Shown: positions 21,722-33,164 of the stretch, piece after piece
How the letters are laid out: each line of letters starts with the position of its first letter
Numbering within the stretch: position 1 is the first letter of the stretch
Assembly (NCBI GenBank): GCA_037974335.1
Contig: CM075760.1
Coordinates: forward strand, 57,751,812-57,815,811
Direction of reading: 5' to 3'
Source of the DNA: Prionace glauca
Taxonomy: Eukaryota > Chordata > Chondrichthyes > Carcharhiniformes > Carcharhinidae
DNA: 64,000 nucleotides
Notes under the pieces: generated by a model
What the model was told of the DNA's origin: nothing
Databases searched by the model: none
Seen by the model: the letters and a program-made list of their open reading frames with translations, nothing else
Made by a program: the position numbers and the translations under genes

Positions 21722-23363
21722 AAGGAACAAAAGAACAAAGAACAACACAGCACGGGAAACAGGCCCTTCGGCCCAACGAGCCCGCGCCGCCATCCCATGG
21801 TCAGTGATTTTAGTCTATGCCTAATGTGTGAGGACAGGGAGGTCCAATATAGGGACAATTTGTTACCCAATCAATCAGCCTAAAAGCACATTTTTGGGAT
21901 GTGGGAGGAAACCGGAGCACCGGAGGAAACCCACGCAACCACTTGGAGAACGCGCAAACTCCCACGGACACAGGCCCAAATCCATGTGTCCGCACAGCAA
22001 CAGAGATAGCCTCTGAGCTGTCATGATGCCCTCGAGATGGTCCAGTTTACGCACACCAACGACATGAAGCAGTAGGCAACTGCCGAAGCAACATCCAAGA
22101 GCAGCCCACCACAACCTGCCGCCCGCATGCCCCATGCTGGACTTAAATGCCTGTGGATAAAAAATTCATTATTAAAAGACTCTATATCCCTGAGGCTAAA
22201 ACTGAACCCCAAGCCTACAATGTTTAGTAAGGCCTGCTATATTCCCCAATATGTAGACCGCTCATGTGGCTGTCCAAGGGTCTTGAACAACCCTAGCGTG
22301 CCTGCTTCCACCACCTTACTCGGCAGTGCATTCCACATCCCCACTACCCTTTGTGTGAAAAACTGCCCTCTAATATTAGTCTTATATCTAGCCCCCCTCA
22401 CCCTAAGCCCGTGACCCCTCGTTCTATCCATTTCTAATAGCGGAAAAAGCTTACCACCATTTACTCTATCTATCCCCTTCATAATCTTATAAACCTCTAT
22501 TAGATCCCCCCTCAGCCGACGTCTCTCAAGGGAAAACAGCCCAAGTGCGTTCAATCTCTCCTCGTAAGACAGCCCTTCCATACCAGGCAACATCCTGGTA
22601 AATCTCCACTGCACTCTCACCAGGATCTCTACATCCTTCCGGTAGTACGGCGACCAGAACTGGACGCAGTACTCCAGGTGAGGCCTAACCAACGTTCTAT
22701 ACAACTGCAACATCAGACTCCTACTCTTATATTCTATACCCCTTCCTATGAAGGCCAACATGCCATACGCTTTCCTCATCACATTCTGCACCTGCACCGA
22801 CACCTTCAGGGACTTGTGTACCTGCACCCCCAGGTCTCTCTGCATATCTATACTCCGGATAGTTCTACCTTTTATTGTATAACTCCCCTCCACATTATTC
22901 CGGCCAAAGTGCATCACCTCGCATTTCTCCAGATTAAATTCCATTTGCCATCTATCTGCCCAAACTACCAGCCTGTCTATGTCCTGTTGCATTGCCAGGC
23001 ACTGCTCCTCAGTACCCGCCAATCCAACCATCTTAATGTCATCAGCAAATTTGCTGATCACACCTCCTACCCCCTCTTCCAAATCATTAATATATACTAC
23101 AAATAGTAGAGGTCCAAGTACCGAGCCCTGCGGCACCCCACTGGTGACAGATCTCCAATTGGAAAAGGAGCCTTCCACTACTACCCGCTGTCTCCTCCTC
23201 CCAAGCCAGTTCTTCACCCATCTACATACCTGGCCTTGTATCCCATGAGCCTTCCCCTTTTCTATCAGCCTACCCTGAGGGACCTTGTCAAACGCCTTAC
23301 TGAAATCCATATGGACAACATCAACGGCTTGTCCTTCGTCAACCGTTTTTGTCACCTCTTCAA
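21722..23363 (-). mobile_element. younger CR1 LINE (family B), 5'-truncated insertion
   Basis: A 1.64-kb 3' fragment, from within RT to the TTGTTCTTTG-type tail, lies inside the older LINE. The five bases TATAC occur at both junctions (21717-21721 and about 23365-23369) and look like a target-site duplication. The sequence is very close to 52494-54145, so it is young compared with its host element. Confidence 0.88.
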
Positions 23364-24072
23364 TTATACCCTTCATTATTTTATGCACCTCTATTAAATC
23401 CACGCTCAATTTCTGTCTTTCTAAGGAAAACAGCACCAGTTTACTCAATCTTTCCTCATATCCCAGTCCTTCCATACCAGGCAGCATCCTGGTAAACCTC
23501 CTCTGCACTCTCTCCAGGGTCTCCACGTCCTTCCGGTAGTAATGTGACCAGAACTGGACGCAGTACTCCAAATGCGGTCCAACCAACTTTCTGTACAACT
23601 GTAGCATTAGACGCCAGCTCTTGTACTCTATATCCCTTCCTATAAAGGCTAGCATATCATAAACTTTCTTCGCAACCTTCTCCACCTGTGTTGCCACCTT
23701 CAACGACTTGTGAACTTGCACTCCCAGCTTCTTCTGCATTTCTATACTCTTAATAGGTCTACCCTTTATCATACAACTCCCCTCGACATTATTCCTTGCA
23801 AAATGCATCACCTCGCATTTATCAGGATTAAATTCCACCTGCCATTTATCTGCCCAATATAACAGCCTATCTATATCCTGCTGTGTTGCCAGACACTGCT
23901 CCTCACTGGCCGCCAATCCAGCCATATTTGTGTCATCTGCAAACTTGCTGATCGCACCACATATGCCCTCTTCCAAATTTTTTATATATATTAAGAATAG
24001 AAGAGGTCCCAGTACTGAGCCCTGCAGCACACCACCAGTGACAGGCCTCCAGCGAGAAAAGGACCCTTCCAC
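22237..24072 (-). CDS. 611-codon fused LINE ORF with two RT cores
   Basis: An uninterrupted 611-codon frame made of two LINE parts. Codons about 1-236 come from the older LINE: VLQGSVLGPLLFLIYIKNL, SKFADDTNM, HLEYCVQFWSHYYRKDV, ending KIMKGI. From there the young insertion continues in the same frame with EEVTKTVDEGQAVDVVHMDF, KAFDKVPQGRL, GVPQGSVLGPLLF, SKFADDIKM and the normal RT C terminus. Both halves carry the FADD catalytic motif; the first lacks the upstream RT motifs within this frame. It is a chance product of nesting, not an evolved two-RT protein. Host transcription is unknown. Confidence 0.85.
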   Translation of the reverse strand: MEGSFSRWRPVTGGVLQGSVLGPLLFLIYIKNLEEGICGAISKFADDTNMAGLAASEEQCLATQQDIDRLLYWADKWQVEFNPDKCEVMHFARNNVEGSCMIKGRPIKSIEMQKKLGVQVHKSLKVATQVEKVAKKVYDMLAFIGRDIEYKSWRLMLQLYRKLVGPHLEYCVQFWSHYYRKDVETLERVQRRFTRMLPGMEGLGYEERLSKLVLFSLERQKLSVDLIEVHKIMKGIIEEVTKTVDEGQAVDVVHMDFSKAFDKVPQGRLIEKGKAHGIQGQVCRWVKNWLGRRRQRVVVEGSFSNWRSVTSGVPQGSVLGPLLFVVYINDLEEGVGGVISKFADDIKMVGLAGTEEQCLAMQQDIDRLVVWADRWQMEFNLEKCEVMHFGRNNVEGSYTIKGRTIRSIDMQRDLGVQVHKSLKVSVQVQNVMRKAYGMLAFIGRGIEYKSRSLMLQLYRTLVRPHLEYCVQFWSPYYRKDVEILVRVQWRFTRMLPGMEGLSYEERLNALGLFSLERRRLRGDLIEVYKIMKGIDRVNGGKLFPLLEMDRTRGHGLRVRGARYKTNIRGQFFTQRVVGMWNALPSKVVEAGTLGLFKTLGQPHERSTYWGI

Positions 24073-24150
24073 TGCTACTCTCTGTCCCCTGTTAACTATC
24101 CAGTTTTCAATCCATCTAGATACTTGTGCCTGTATCCCATGAGCCTTAAC

Positions 24151-25080
24151 CTATTCAACCAACCCACCATGAGCGACTTTGTCAAACGCCTTACTGAAAT
24201 TCATGTAGACGACATCAACGGTTCGTCCTTCATCAACGGTTTTTGTCACCTCCTCAAAAAATTCCACGAGATTCGTAAGGCAAGACCTCCCTCTAACAAA
24301 GCCATGCTGCGTATCCCTCATCACATCGCAATGCTCCAAATACTTATACATCCTACCCCTTAGAATTTTTTCCAACAACTTTCCTACCACTGACGTCAAA
24401 ATCACTGGCCTATAATTACCAGGATTATCCCTACTGCCCTTTTTAAACAGCAGTACCACATTATCTACCCTCCAGCCCTCTGGGGCCTCACCTGCGTCCA
24501 AAGAAGAGACAAAGATTTGCGTCAGCGGCCCAACAATTTCATCTCTCCCCTCCCTAAGCAGCCTGGGATAAATGCCATCAGGCCCCGGAGTTTTATCAGT
24601 TCTTATGCTGCCTAAAAACCTTAGCACTTCCTCCCTTGGATTGGATATTTCTTTCAACTGGTCTACAGCTCCCTCCAAGACAGTACAAGACACCAAGCCC
24701 CTCTCCTTCGTGAATACCGACGCAAAGTATTCAGTTAGGATCTCTCCCATTCCCTCAGGCTCTATGCACAGTTCCCCTCCTCTGTCCCGAAGAGGACCGA
24801 TTTTCCCTCTAACCACCCTTTTGTTCCTAATGTAAGAGTAACATGCCTTTGGATTTTCCTTAATCCTATCCGCCAAAGTCATTTCATGCCCCCCTTTCGC
24901 CCTTCTAACTCCCCGTTCGAGCTCCCTCATACTCTCTCTGTATTCCTCCAGTGCTCTCTCCGTTCCCAGTTGCTTAGACCTAACATACGCCTCTCTCTTC
25001 TTCCTGACCAAGTCCTCAATATCCCCTGTAATCCACAGCTCTCCAATCCTACCTTTTCCATCCTTCCTCTTTACTGGCAC
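24151..25080 (-). CDS. LINE ORF2 part: linker and N-terminal RT (older family B)
   Basis: 310-codon frame from MPVKRKDGKGRIGELWITGD through the linker helix region (RIKENPKACYSYIRNKR) into RT: DKTPGPDGIYPRLLREGRD, NYRPVILTSVVGKLLEKIL, TQHGFVRGRSCLTNLVEFFE and VVYMNFSKAFDKVAHG. The family A LINE begins directly upstream. The RT continues at 24072 in another frame, so a frameshift separates the two. It is a relic of the older LINE. Confidence 0.9.
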   Translation of the reverse strand: MPVKRKDGKGRIGELWITGDIEDLVRKKREAYVRSKQLGTERALEEYRESMRELERGVRRAKGGHEMTLADRIKENPKACYSYIRNKRVVRGKIGPLRDRGGELCIEPEGMGEILTEYFASVFTKERGLVSCTVLEGAVDQLKEISNPREEVLRFLGSIRTDKTPGPDGIYPRLLREGRDEIVGPLTQIFVSSLDAGEAPEGWRVDNVVLLFKKGSRDNPGNYRPVILTSVVGKLLEKILRGRMYKYLEHCDVMRDTQHGFVRGRSCLTNLVEFFEEVTKTVDEGRTVDVVYMNFSKAFDKVAHGGLVE

Positions 25081-25084
25081 ATGT

Positions 25085-25571
25085 CTTTAAGAACATAAGA
25101 ACACAAGAAATAGGAGAAGGAGTAGGCCATCTAGCCCTTCGAGCCTGCCCCGCCATTCAATAAGATCATGGCTGATCTGTCGTGGCTCAGTTCCACATTC
25201 CCGCCCTCTCTCCATAACCCTTAATCCCCTCTCTTATCAAAAACCCATCAACCCGCGTCTTAAAAATATTTAGCGAGGCAGCCTCCATCACTTCAACGGG
25301 CAGAGAATTCCAGAGATTCAGCACCCTCTGAGTGAAGAAGTTCCTCCTCAACTACGTTCTAATCCGCCCCCCCCCCTTTATCTTGAGGCTGTGCCCCCTA
25401 GTCCTATTATCCTTTCTGACCAGGAAGAGTCTCTCCACCTCTATCCTATCCATCCCTGAGCCACGGACCCCTGAGGCACTCCAATAGTCACCAACCGCCA
25501 ATCCGAATAGCATCCATTGACCCCCACTCTCTGCCTCCTATTTGACAACCAACCAACTTTCCTACAACCTT
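25085..25571 (-). mobile_element. CR1 LINE (family A) fragment nested in family B
   Basis: Reverse order: tail 'aagaacataagaacacaaga', 3' UTR 'ccgccattcaataagatcat', RT C terminus, then after an internal deletion at about 25458 the RT middle ('caatagtcaccaaccgccaa', 'cactctctgcctcctatttg'). Family B sequence resumes at 25572. Confidence 0.85.
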
Positions 25572-25620
25572 TTCAGTTTTCCCTTGAAAGCCTCCCACTT
25601 GCCGACCGTGGACATGTGTT

Positions 25621-26005
25621 TACTGTGATTCTAACTTTTCTATTGGAAATGGAAGGATGCCGGTGTTGTTGATGTGTAAACTATATGACATTTATCAGAC
25701 AACACACAAAGACGCACACACATATATTCTGTCGTTCTCATTCTTTCCCACAAATTGTTTCCCTTTCACACACACACACACATTATCTTTCAACTTAAAA
25801 CTACATCTTGGCCTCCTGGGAGTCTTCAGAGACCCAACTAAATTTCAAATGGAATGAGGAACATTTTCCCCAACGCCATGTTTGCCGAGCTGGACATTAA
25901 AGGTCCCGTGGTCTCCAACAGCTCCCTGGGTAACATCCCTCCTTTTAACCAAAATCAACAAAAATACATTCCCATGGATTGAGCCATTTTCATCTGATGC
26001 TGCCC
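25621..26005. other. short intergenic stretch, nothing recognised
   Basis: Unique-looking DNA with a short (CA)n at 25766-25785. Confidence 0.5.
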
Positions 26006-26810
26006 TGGCAACATCGGGACATAGCCACAGGAGTAGGCCACTCAGCTCCTCGAACTCGCCCCACCATTTAATAAGATCATGGCTGATCTGTGGCCGAATC
26101 CATTTTGGCTTCGCTGAGTCCATATCTCTTGAGACACCTGTTCAATTAAAAAAAAGACCTCAGACTTATATCTAACAATTGTACCAGCTCCCACCGGCAA
26201 TTGCCAAAGAGAGTTCCAATCATTCACCTCTCTGGACTTGTACTAATGTTTTCTATCAACTCTCCTGAAAGGCCTTTCCCTATTATTTTTTAAACTATGG
26301 TCTTTTAATCTCGAACCTTCAACTAATGGAAACAGTCCTTCCCTGTAGGTATTTCATTGCTTTCTATCAGAACAGCCTTCAAACTTCTGAATTCGAGAGA
26401 AAAATGTCTAAATTCGTCTGATCTCTCCTTGCAACTTGCGTTGAACTCCGTCCAGAGTCAACATTTTTCCAAAGATATGTTGCCCATACTTGCTCACAGT
26501 GCTCTAATTGGGGTGGAACAAGGATTGTGCACAATTGGAGCACAACATCTGCCTCCGTATCCCCCAGTCCTTTGGATATGAAGGGAGGCATTCCATTGGT
26601 CTTAATGATTGTTTTCTGCAGCAGATCGTAACATTTTAAGAAACTATGTGCCGAACCCCAAATCCTATTTGGCATCCACTAAATTTAGCGTTGTCCCATT
26701 TAAAAATTATATCTTGATCTATCATTTGGATATTTGACTCTTTGTCCCATTATCTAAGCCCTTAATGAATATTGTAAATAATTGAGACCCCAGACAGATT
26801 CCTGCCGTAC
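26006..26810 (-). mobile_element. old CR1-like LINE relic
   Basis: The text runs like a worn family A copy: 'aggccactcagctcctcgaa', 'ataagatcatggctgatctg', then traces of RT C terminus (FISKGLGDTEADVVLQLC, LVPPQLEHCEQVWATYLWK) on the minus strand up to 'aatattgtaaataattgaga'. It is much more diverged than the family A copies. Confidence 0.7.
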
Positions 26811-27024
26811 ACCACTTAATCTGCATAATTCAGCAACGGACAGGTACAATTCATTGCACCATAAATTTTGGCACCTTGCAGAAGGGGATGTGATATGACA
26901 TTAATGGATGTGAATTCTTGTTCCATTGATACCATAGATCATACCTGACAATGATATCTTCACACTAACTGTAATTACAAAGTTTTGCCAGCAGATGGAA
27001 ATAAATCTTGGTGGGTTACATTAC
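26811..27024. other. unique-looking spacer
   Basis: About 210 bp between LINE relics; nothing recognised. Confidence 0.5.
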
Positions 27025-27218
27025 ACGAAGCATAAGAACATAAGAAATAGGAGCAGGAGTAGGCCATCTCATGGCTGATCTGTCGTGGCTCAGTTCCACA
27101 TTCCCGCCCTCTCCCCATAACCCTTAATCCCCTCGCTTATCAAAAACCCATCAACCCGCGTCTTAAAAATATTTAGCGAGGCAGCCTCCACCACTTCAAC
27201 TGGCAGAGAATTCCAGCA
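27025..27218 (-). mobile_element. CR1 LINE (family A) 3' end with internal deletion
   Basis: Starts with the tail 'cataagaacataagaaatag' and lacks the usual 'gcccttcgagcctgccccg' block between 'aggccatct' and 'catggctgatctg'. It ends in the 3' UTR near 'ctggcagagaattccag'. Confidence 0.85.
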
Positions 27219-27884
27219 TGGACTGCCGCAATACACTGGACCCTGCATCTGTTCGTTTTGAATTGGCCTCCATATGTATATATGTTAGAATGGACCCTGT
27301 CCATCATTATAATATATTATAACATACAGCGCGCTGTTTAAACTGGTATTGCACCAGTCCATGTCAATGTATACATCACACAATCACCTTGATCCGAATT
27401 TTTCCAGGTAGGAGCTAAATTTGCAGTTCTGCCACGTACAGTTCTGAATGGTGGTGGACATTAAAGCAATTAACCGCAGCTGGAGCCTCAAATAAAACCG
27501 CAATTCTTAATGATGTGGGAATCCAGCAAATGGAGATGAACAAAACTGAAACAATTGCTACAATCTTCCGCCAGAAGTGCCGAGAGGATTTTCCATCTCG
27601 GCCTCCTCCTGAGGTCCCCAGCATCACAGATGCCAGTTTCCAAACAGTTCAATGCCTTTCATAGGATAAGATTGGAACAGGAGTTGGCTCTTCGAGCCCG
27701 GGAGCCCGTGTCATATCTCTGCTTACATTCAACCAGCTCCCATCTCTGTTTGTATTGCAATAGGCCATGTCTCGATAATATTACAACATCTCCTTTAGTT
27801 CTCTACTCGGCTTATTATCAGTTGCTCCTACATGATAGACGATACTTTCTAAGTTAAAACTGGATTACTGAACTATGCTTCAGT
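27219..27884. other. intergenic DNA, nothing recognised
   Basis: Unique-looking. Reverse-complement words of the 'cagagatgg.' minisatellite appear at 27738-27760. Confidence 0.45.
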
Positions 27885-28190
27885 TAAGATGGCGGCATGG
27901 TGACACAATAGTTATCACTGCTGTCTAATATCACCAGGGACCCGGCTTCAATTCCCAGCTGTGGGGACTGTCTGTTGGCGTCTGCAAGTTCTCCCTGTGT
28001 CTGGGTGAGTTTCATCCGGATCCTCCGCTTTCTTCACAGAGTCCGAAAGATTTGCTGTTTAGGTCCGTTTTGGCCAGGCTAAATTCTCCCCTAAATTCTG
28101 CCCGAACAGGCGACTAGGGGATCTTCACATTAACCTAATTGCATTGTTAATGGAAACCTACTTGTGACACTAATAAGTAATTTTAAAAAC
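27885..28190 (+). mobile_element. tRNA-derived SINE, HE1 type
   Basis: The head 'ggcggcatggtgacacaata' with B-box-like 'ggcttcaattcccagctg' is followed by 'ctgtgtctgggtgagtttca', the body 'cggatcctccgctttcttca', and 'acttgtgacactaataa'. About 300 bp and diverged. Confidence 0.85.
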
Positions 28191-28199
28191 TTTAATCTG

Positions 28200-28985
28200 G
28201 CTGAGTCTCAATTCCTACTGTGGGAATCGAGGCAGCAGTGCCAGCCACTGTGCCACCGCCCCGCCCTCATGTTATATGTTTTATATGGTTCAATCACAAT
28301 TTTATGGGTTTCAATCAGATCTCCTGTCATCCTTCTAAACTCAAGCGAATACATGAGGTGGAGATGCCGGTGATGGACTGGTGTGGGCACAGAATGAAAT
28401 CTCACAACACCAGGTTAAAGTGTAACATGTTTATTTGGAATCACAAGCTTTCGGAGCACTGCTCCTTCTTCAGGTGAGTCAAGCGAATAAAGACCCAGTA
28501 AAATCAATCTCGCCTCATAGGGCAGTCCCAATAATCTTGGTATCAACTGTACTCTCCCCAGACCCTTTCTTATTGAGTGAGATCAGAACTCCATGTACTA
28601 CACCACGGGTGGTCAGATGAAGAGCCAGCATACCCACAGGAATACCTCCCTAATTCCAAACTCCAATCTTCTTGCAATGAAAGTTTTCCAAACTGTTGGC
28701 TGTATATGTCTCTCCAATTTCATTAACTGGTGTACAAGGACACACAGATCCATTTGTACATTACACTTCCTCATATATATTGCTTTCTGCTTTACACACC
28801 AGTATATAACTGCACATTTAGCTACATTGTACTCTAAATTCCATGTGCCCGCCCATTCAAACAACTTGTCCAGATTACATTGAAGCCCCCCATCCCACCA
28901 CCACCCATCCTCTTCACAGCTCACAATTCCCCCCAGTTCCGTATCACCAATCCTTTTGGACATGTTACATTTGTCTCTCATCCAG
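28200..28985 (-). mobile_element. old CR1-like LINE relic, interrupted
   Basis: The minus strand shows worn RT C-terminal motifs: MYSLEFRRMTGDLIETHKI at about 28345, then after a nested 120-bp repeat the text resumes with RT words (DLCVLVHQL, LEYNVAKCAVIYW, KRIGDTELGG). It continues past the SINE at 28986 as far as about 30250. Confidence 0.7.
28360..28482 (-). mobile_element. Penelope-type 3' tail fragment nested in LINE relic
   Basis: On the minus strand it reads 'cacctgaagaaggagcagtg', 'ctccgaaagcttgtgattcc', then 'taacctggtgttgtgagatt' and 'gccggcatctcc'-like text. The same tail follows a GIY-YIG frame at 56.15-56.77 kb, which is why I assign it to a Penelope-like element. Confidence 0.6.
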
Positions 28986-29262
28986 ATCCCACAGTGGCAC
29001 AGCGCCAGGGATCTGGGTTCGATTCCTGGCATGGGTCACTGTCTGTACAGAGTCTGCACGTTCTCCCCGTGGGTTTCTTCCGGGTGCTCCGATTTCCTCC
29101 CATAGTTCAAAAGATGTTCTGGTTAGGGTGCATTGGACCGTGTTAAATTCTCCCTCAGTGTAACCCGAACAGGCCCCGGAGTGTGGGCGACTCGGGGGAT
29201 TTTCAAAGTAACTTCATTGCAGTGTTAACATACGCTTATTTGTGACTAATGAACATTTAACA
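28986..29262 (+). mobile_element. tRNA-derived SINE, HE1 type
   Basis: 'cacagtggcacagcgccagg', 'gatctgggttcgattcctgg', 'tctgcacgttctccccgtgg', 'gggtgctccgatttcctccc' and 'cttatttgtgactaatgaac' follow in order. The start of the tRNA head is clipped. Confidence 0.88.
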
Positions 29263-30250
29263 TTTGGGACCGTGCGGTACCTCACTGTTAGCTGACCGTC
29301 ACTCGGAAGAAGACCCATTTATTTTCACTCTCAGTTTCTTATCTGTCAATGAATTCTTTTCTTGGGCCAACACATCACTCCCCATTTCACGTGCTTTCAT
29401 TGGGCCTCCCAATATTTTATGAAGAACCTTCTCACATATCTTCTGAAAGTGTAAATACACCACGTAAACTGGTTGCATCCCTCCCCCTCTCTACCCGAAA
29501 GAACCCCCCTCCTCCTCCCTCCCCCGCCCCCACCTATTATTTACATCCTCAAAAAATGCAAGTAGGTTTGTTAAGATAAACATGTCTTTCTTAAGCCCAT
29601 ACTGGTTTCATCAAACTCCGTCCATGCTTTCCAAATATTTTCCTATCATGGATTTGATAACAATCTCTAACTGATGCTGAAGTCAGTCTGTAATTTATCA
29701 GTTTCATTCTCCCTTTCTCTGTATATATCGGGATTACTTTTGTCACCCTCCAACCTGTAGGAACTGTTACAGCCTATAAAGAATTTTAGAAGATGGGCAG
29801 CAATGTATCCAACATTTCCTGGGCCATTTCCTTCCATATTCTGGGATTATCAGGCCCCAGTGACCAACCAGAATTTCACCCTATTATTTTACCCAGAATG
29901 ATTTTACTAATACTGGTTTCCCTTAAGACCGTCTTACAACTACCCCCTTGGTTCCCGAACATTTCTGGGATGATACTTGTGTGAAGGTAATGTCAAACTT
30001 AGTTTTGTATTCATTCAATATTTATTTATTCCCCATTATAATTTCCCTGGATTCGGGCTCTAAGGGATTTACATTTATCTTTAAAAATCCTTCTCTCTTC
30101 AGATATTGATATAAACGGTTATAAATAATTTTTATGTTCCCTGCAATTTTACTCCCATTCTCTATTTCCCCCGTCGATTATTTGGACTTTTTTTTGTTGA
30201 ATTTTAAAAATCTCTGAAACCTCAGGCTTGTTTCTTCTTCTGGTAATTTT
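29263..30250 (-). mobile_element. old LINE relic (RT region)
   Basis: Antisense text like that of worn CR1 RT: 'ttaagcccatactggtttca', 'cctgtaggaactgttacagc' and 'gggattatcaggccccagtg' correspond in order to the RT block around PGPDG, the YRPVSLTS region and the tail of RT motif 2. The reading frame is destroyed and the ends are uncertain. Confidence 0.6.
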
Positions 30251-32485
30251 ATGTAGCTTTTAACTAAGAAGTAATATTTCCTCCCCTGAAAGACATCCGA
30301 GAAAAAGATGAGCTTTGACCATATATGATTTTCACAGTAACTTCATTACAGTATGAATGTAAACCCATTTGTGACGATTAAATAAACTTCAAACCTTTAA
30401 ATACACACGATGTCTTTATCAAGTAACTGAGTTGAAATTCACCAGCTGCCAGGGTGGAACTGGAACTCCTGTCCCAAGCTTCTGGAATACTAGCTTAATA
30501 ATGATATTGCTATACTACCCCCGAGACTGAAATATCATCACATTTATTAATGGAATAATTGAACATTCAGGACTGGGTCACAGGTTGGATCGTGAGGTAA
30601 TTTGTGCGAATTGAACACATTTCAGTTTGACTCAGAAATTATGTTGTTTCCATTCTTAACTGATCACAGTTTGTGTTTTGGCATGATGACTTTTAACTCA
30701 GTGCGCCTAAATTCTGAGATCTATGTCCAATATTACACTATACATTTATAACACGAATACATTCCAAATGAATTTATGCTACATTCGGTTATTTCTCCCG
30801 TTATGTACATTGAGCCATCTCTCTTTTTATGCTACATTAGTTCCTCTCTATTCGTACTCAAGTAGATCACTGATCTGATCCTATTACATCTGATCCCATC
30901 TCTGTTTATATTACACAGGATTTGCATATTTACATCCATCTCTGTTAATTCAACATATGACCATGTATATTTTGCCTGGCATTTAACTGTCAGAAGGAAG
31001 TCTTCTCCTGGCCTTGAGTTTTATTCTGACAGAATGACAGTGATTCATGGGAATCCATGTAAAAGTTCCATCAATTCATGAAATGACAAGGGGGGACAGG
31101 TGAGGTAGAGAAGGTCATATCGGGCTTGACGTTAATCGTGTATAAGCTGCACTATCAGAACAACTGAACACTTGGTTTGGTTCCCTCAGAACTGAACAGT
31201 TTATGGGAGATTTAGTACAGACGCTCAAAGTGATGAATGGGAATGTTTTACTCATTAGAAAGAGACTGTAAGCCACTGGCAAGAGGGCCAGTATACAGAA
31301 AATTGATTGCAACACACTAGGATATGTCTCCTTATGCACTGAATGTGACTCAAATGATTCATTATTTCAACAGATCTTATATTTGTTTACATTGCATAAA
31401 ATGCCGCTTTATTTATTACTCCTATTTGTGTTGTACCAGAGCCAGTCTTTAATTATATGACAGTAGGCCTTGTCTGTTTTTACACTACATTCGGTTATTT
31501 CTCTCGTTATGCCACTCTCGGCCATCTCTCTATTTATGCTGCATTAGATCCTTTCAATTAATTCGACAGGAGACCACGGATCTGTTCCTATTTCATCAGA
31601 TCTCATCTCTTTTTTATGTTACAGGGGATTTGTCTCTTTGAATGACACCAGCATCTGTCTCTGTTAATCGAACATACGACCTTGAACATGTTGCCTGCCG
31701 AGATATTATCAATTCCGATATAATATGGGTGTGCCTGTCTGACACTAATCATTCTTGATTGGAGCAGTAAGTTTAATTTTTACTAATTTCGATAAGTAGC
31801 TGCGAGAAATATCTAATTGCTCTGTTATTGTGTGAGTAATATTCCGTTTGAACAATTTCTCAGTGATTAACTGGTGTTCGGGGATAGGTCAATATCTGAA
31901 TAATCGTACAGTGCTCATTACAATATCTTCAAGCAACCACCGTTGTGATACATTTTATTAGTTGAATATTGCACTGCACTGTGTCAATTTGACACAGACT
32001 TTAGAGATAAAGATTGAGCTGTCTTATTTAAAGCATCCAACAGATTCACTGACAGTGTGAGACAGAATTCTGTACTCGCAATATCGCCAGATGGGCTCCC
32101 AGAGGCTAAATATCTATCCACTCATTAATTACTTATCTGTTTCAGGGAGAAATAAAACGAAATCGCCACAGAACGAGTGTTGACAGTTAGGTTATGTTTG
32201 AATAGAATTATATATTCTGTAATTTGTATTGTTACCTTCGAAATTAGTTTTCACTTTCGGATGTCTTCATCTGCCTATGCCTAAGCTTTGTAATTCCCTC
32301 CCTAAATCTCCTTATTTCACTTTCCTCGTCTAAGTCAATCCATAAAACTGTCCCTGTATTGGTCATCCTTTCAGTCACCTGTTCAAATATCTCGTTGGTC
32401 AAAAGCAAGATGCTGTGGGTGCCCGAGATCCGAACAGAAAATGCTAGAAACACTCAATGGATCATTTTTCATCAGTGGAATGGTT
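30251..32485. repeat. intergenic DNA with degenerate minisatellite and a 0.2-kb direct repeat
   Basis: 30780-30990 and 31480-31705 share the order 'cggttatttctc.cgttatg', 'gccatctctct.tttatgct', 'tctgttcctatt.catc', 'ggatttg' and 'catctctgttaat'. This is the reverse complement of the 'ataaacagagatgg' minisatellite words. No gene was seen. Confidence 0.55.
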
Positions 32486-32575
32486 TACGGCTCTCTCTCT
32501 CTCTCTCTTTCTCTGTCTCTCTCTCTCCCCCCGCCTCTGCCCCTGCCTCTCTCTCTCTCTCTCTCTCTCTCGCAC
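32486..32575. repeat. CT-rich simple repeat
   Basis: (CT)n with a short C-rich interruption at about 32527-32550. Confidence 0.97.
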
Positions 32576-33160
32576 ATACATTTGTTGTAGACATGTATAG
32601 CAAGACACTGGGCCTTGTGTCTTTATTTACTGCATGCGAGTCATTTGAATCATCATTGCAATAGACCTTATATTTGTTTATATTACATGACACACCATTC
32701 CATTTATTATTATATGATGACATGCCGTGATAATTGCTACAAATCATCATTTCTGAGTTTTTGTTCAGCTAAGAGGCCATTTCTGTTACATTAGGCTCCA
32801 TCTCAGATATGATTGTGTTAGGCTCTGTGTCATGCACTACTGAACACATCCGTGCCTTACTTTGTATTATATTGGACACTAATAATAAAGCCAACACTGT
32901 CTCAGTAACTGGTTTTATATAAAATGCGTTTGACAGATGGAAAAAAAGGACAGAACGAGATGAAAAGATGGAAATTAGCTTTAAAAATGTAATGGGGTTC
33001 GAAGAATGTGTTTCGTCTTGTTAATAACTACTGGGAGTTGTTCATCATATTTAATTGCTCTCGCATTTCCTGGAATATTTTATTGAAAGTTTGGGATGAA
33101 ACTTGTAACATCCTCTTGTTCAAAAGTGATTGAGGAACAGAATGAATGTATGTCACATTG
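32576..33160. other. intergenic DNA, degenerate minisatellite words
   Basis: Contains 'ccttatatttgtttatatta' and 'catctcagatatgattgtgt' units at 32660-32830; nothing else was recognised. Confidence 0.45.
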
Positions 33161-33164
33161 CACT

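Larger units (their letters stand above)
20925..25620 (-). mobile_element. older CR1 LINE (family B) with two nested LINEs
   Basis: One family B LINE lies in four pieces on the minus strand: 25620-25572 (endonuclease-RT linker), 25084-23364 (RT), and 21721-20925 (RT C terminus and 3' UTR). A family A LINE fragment sits at 25085-25571 and a younger family B copy at 21722-23363. Continuity is shown because each broken sentence resumes where the copy at 52.5-56.1 kb continues: 'cacatgtcttt' is followed by 'tcagttttcccttga', and KIMKGI by IDRVNSG. CR1-clade RT motifs are present. The 5' part is missing. Confidence 0.9.

Noticed and set aside
22678-23539. Plus-strand frames over the LINE nest
   Set aside because: They are antisense shadows of the minus-strand RT frame.
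30906-30930. ATTTGCAT octamer-like word
   Set aside because: It is far from any V segment, without a TATA box or leader; an isolated chance match in AT-rich DNA.
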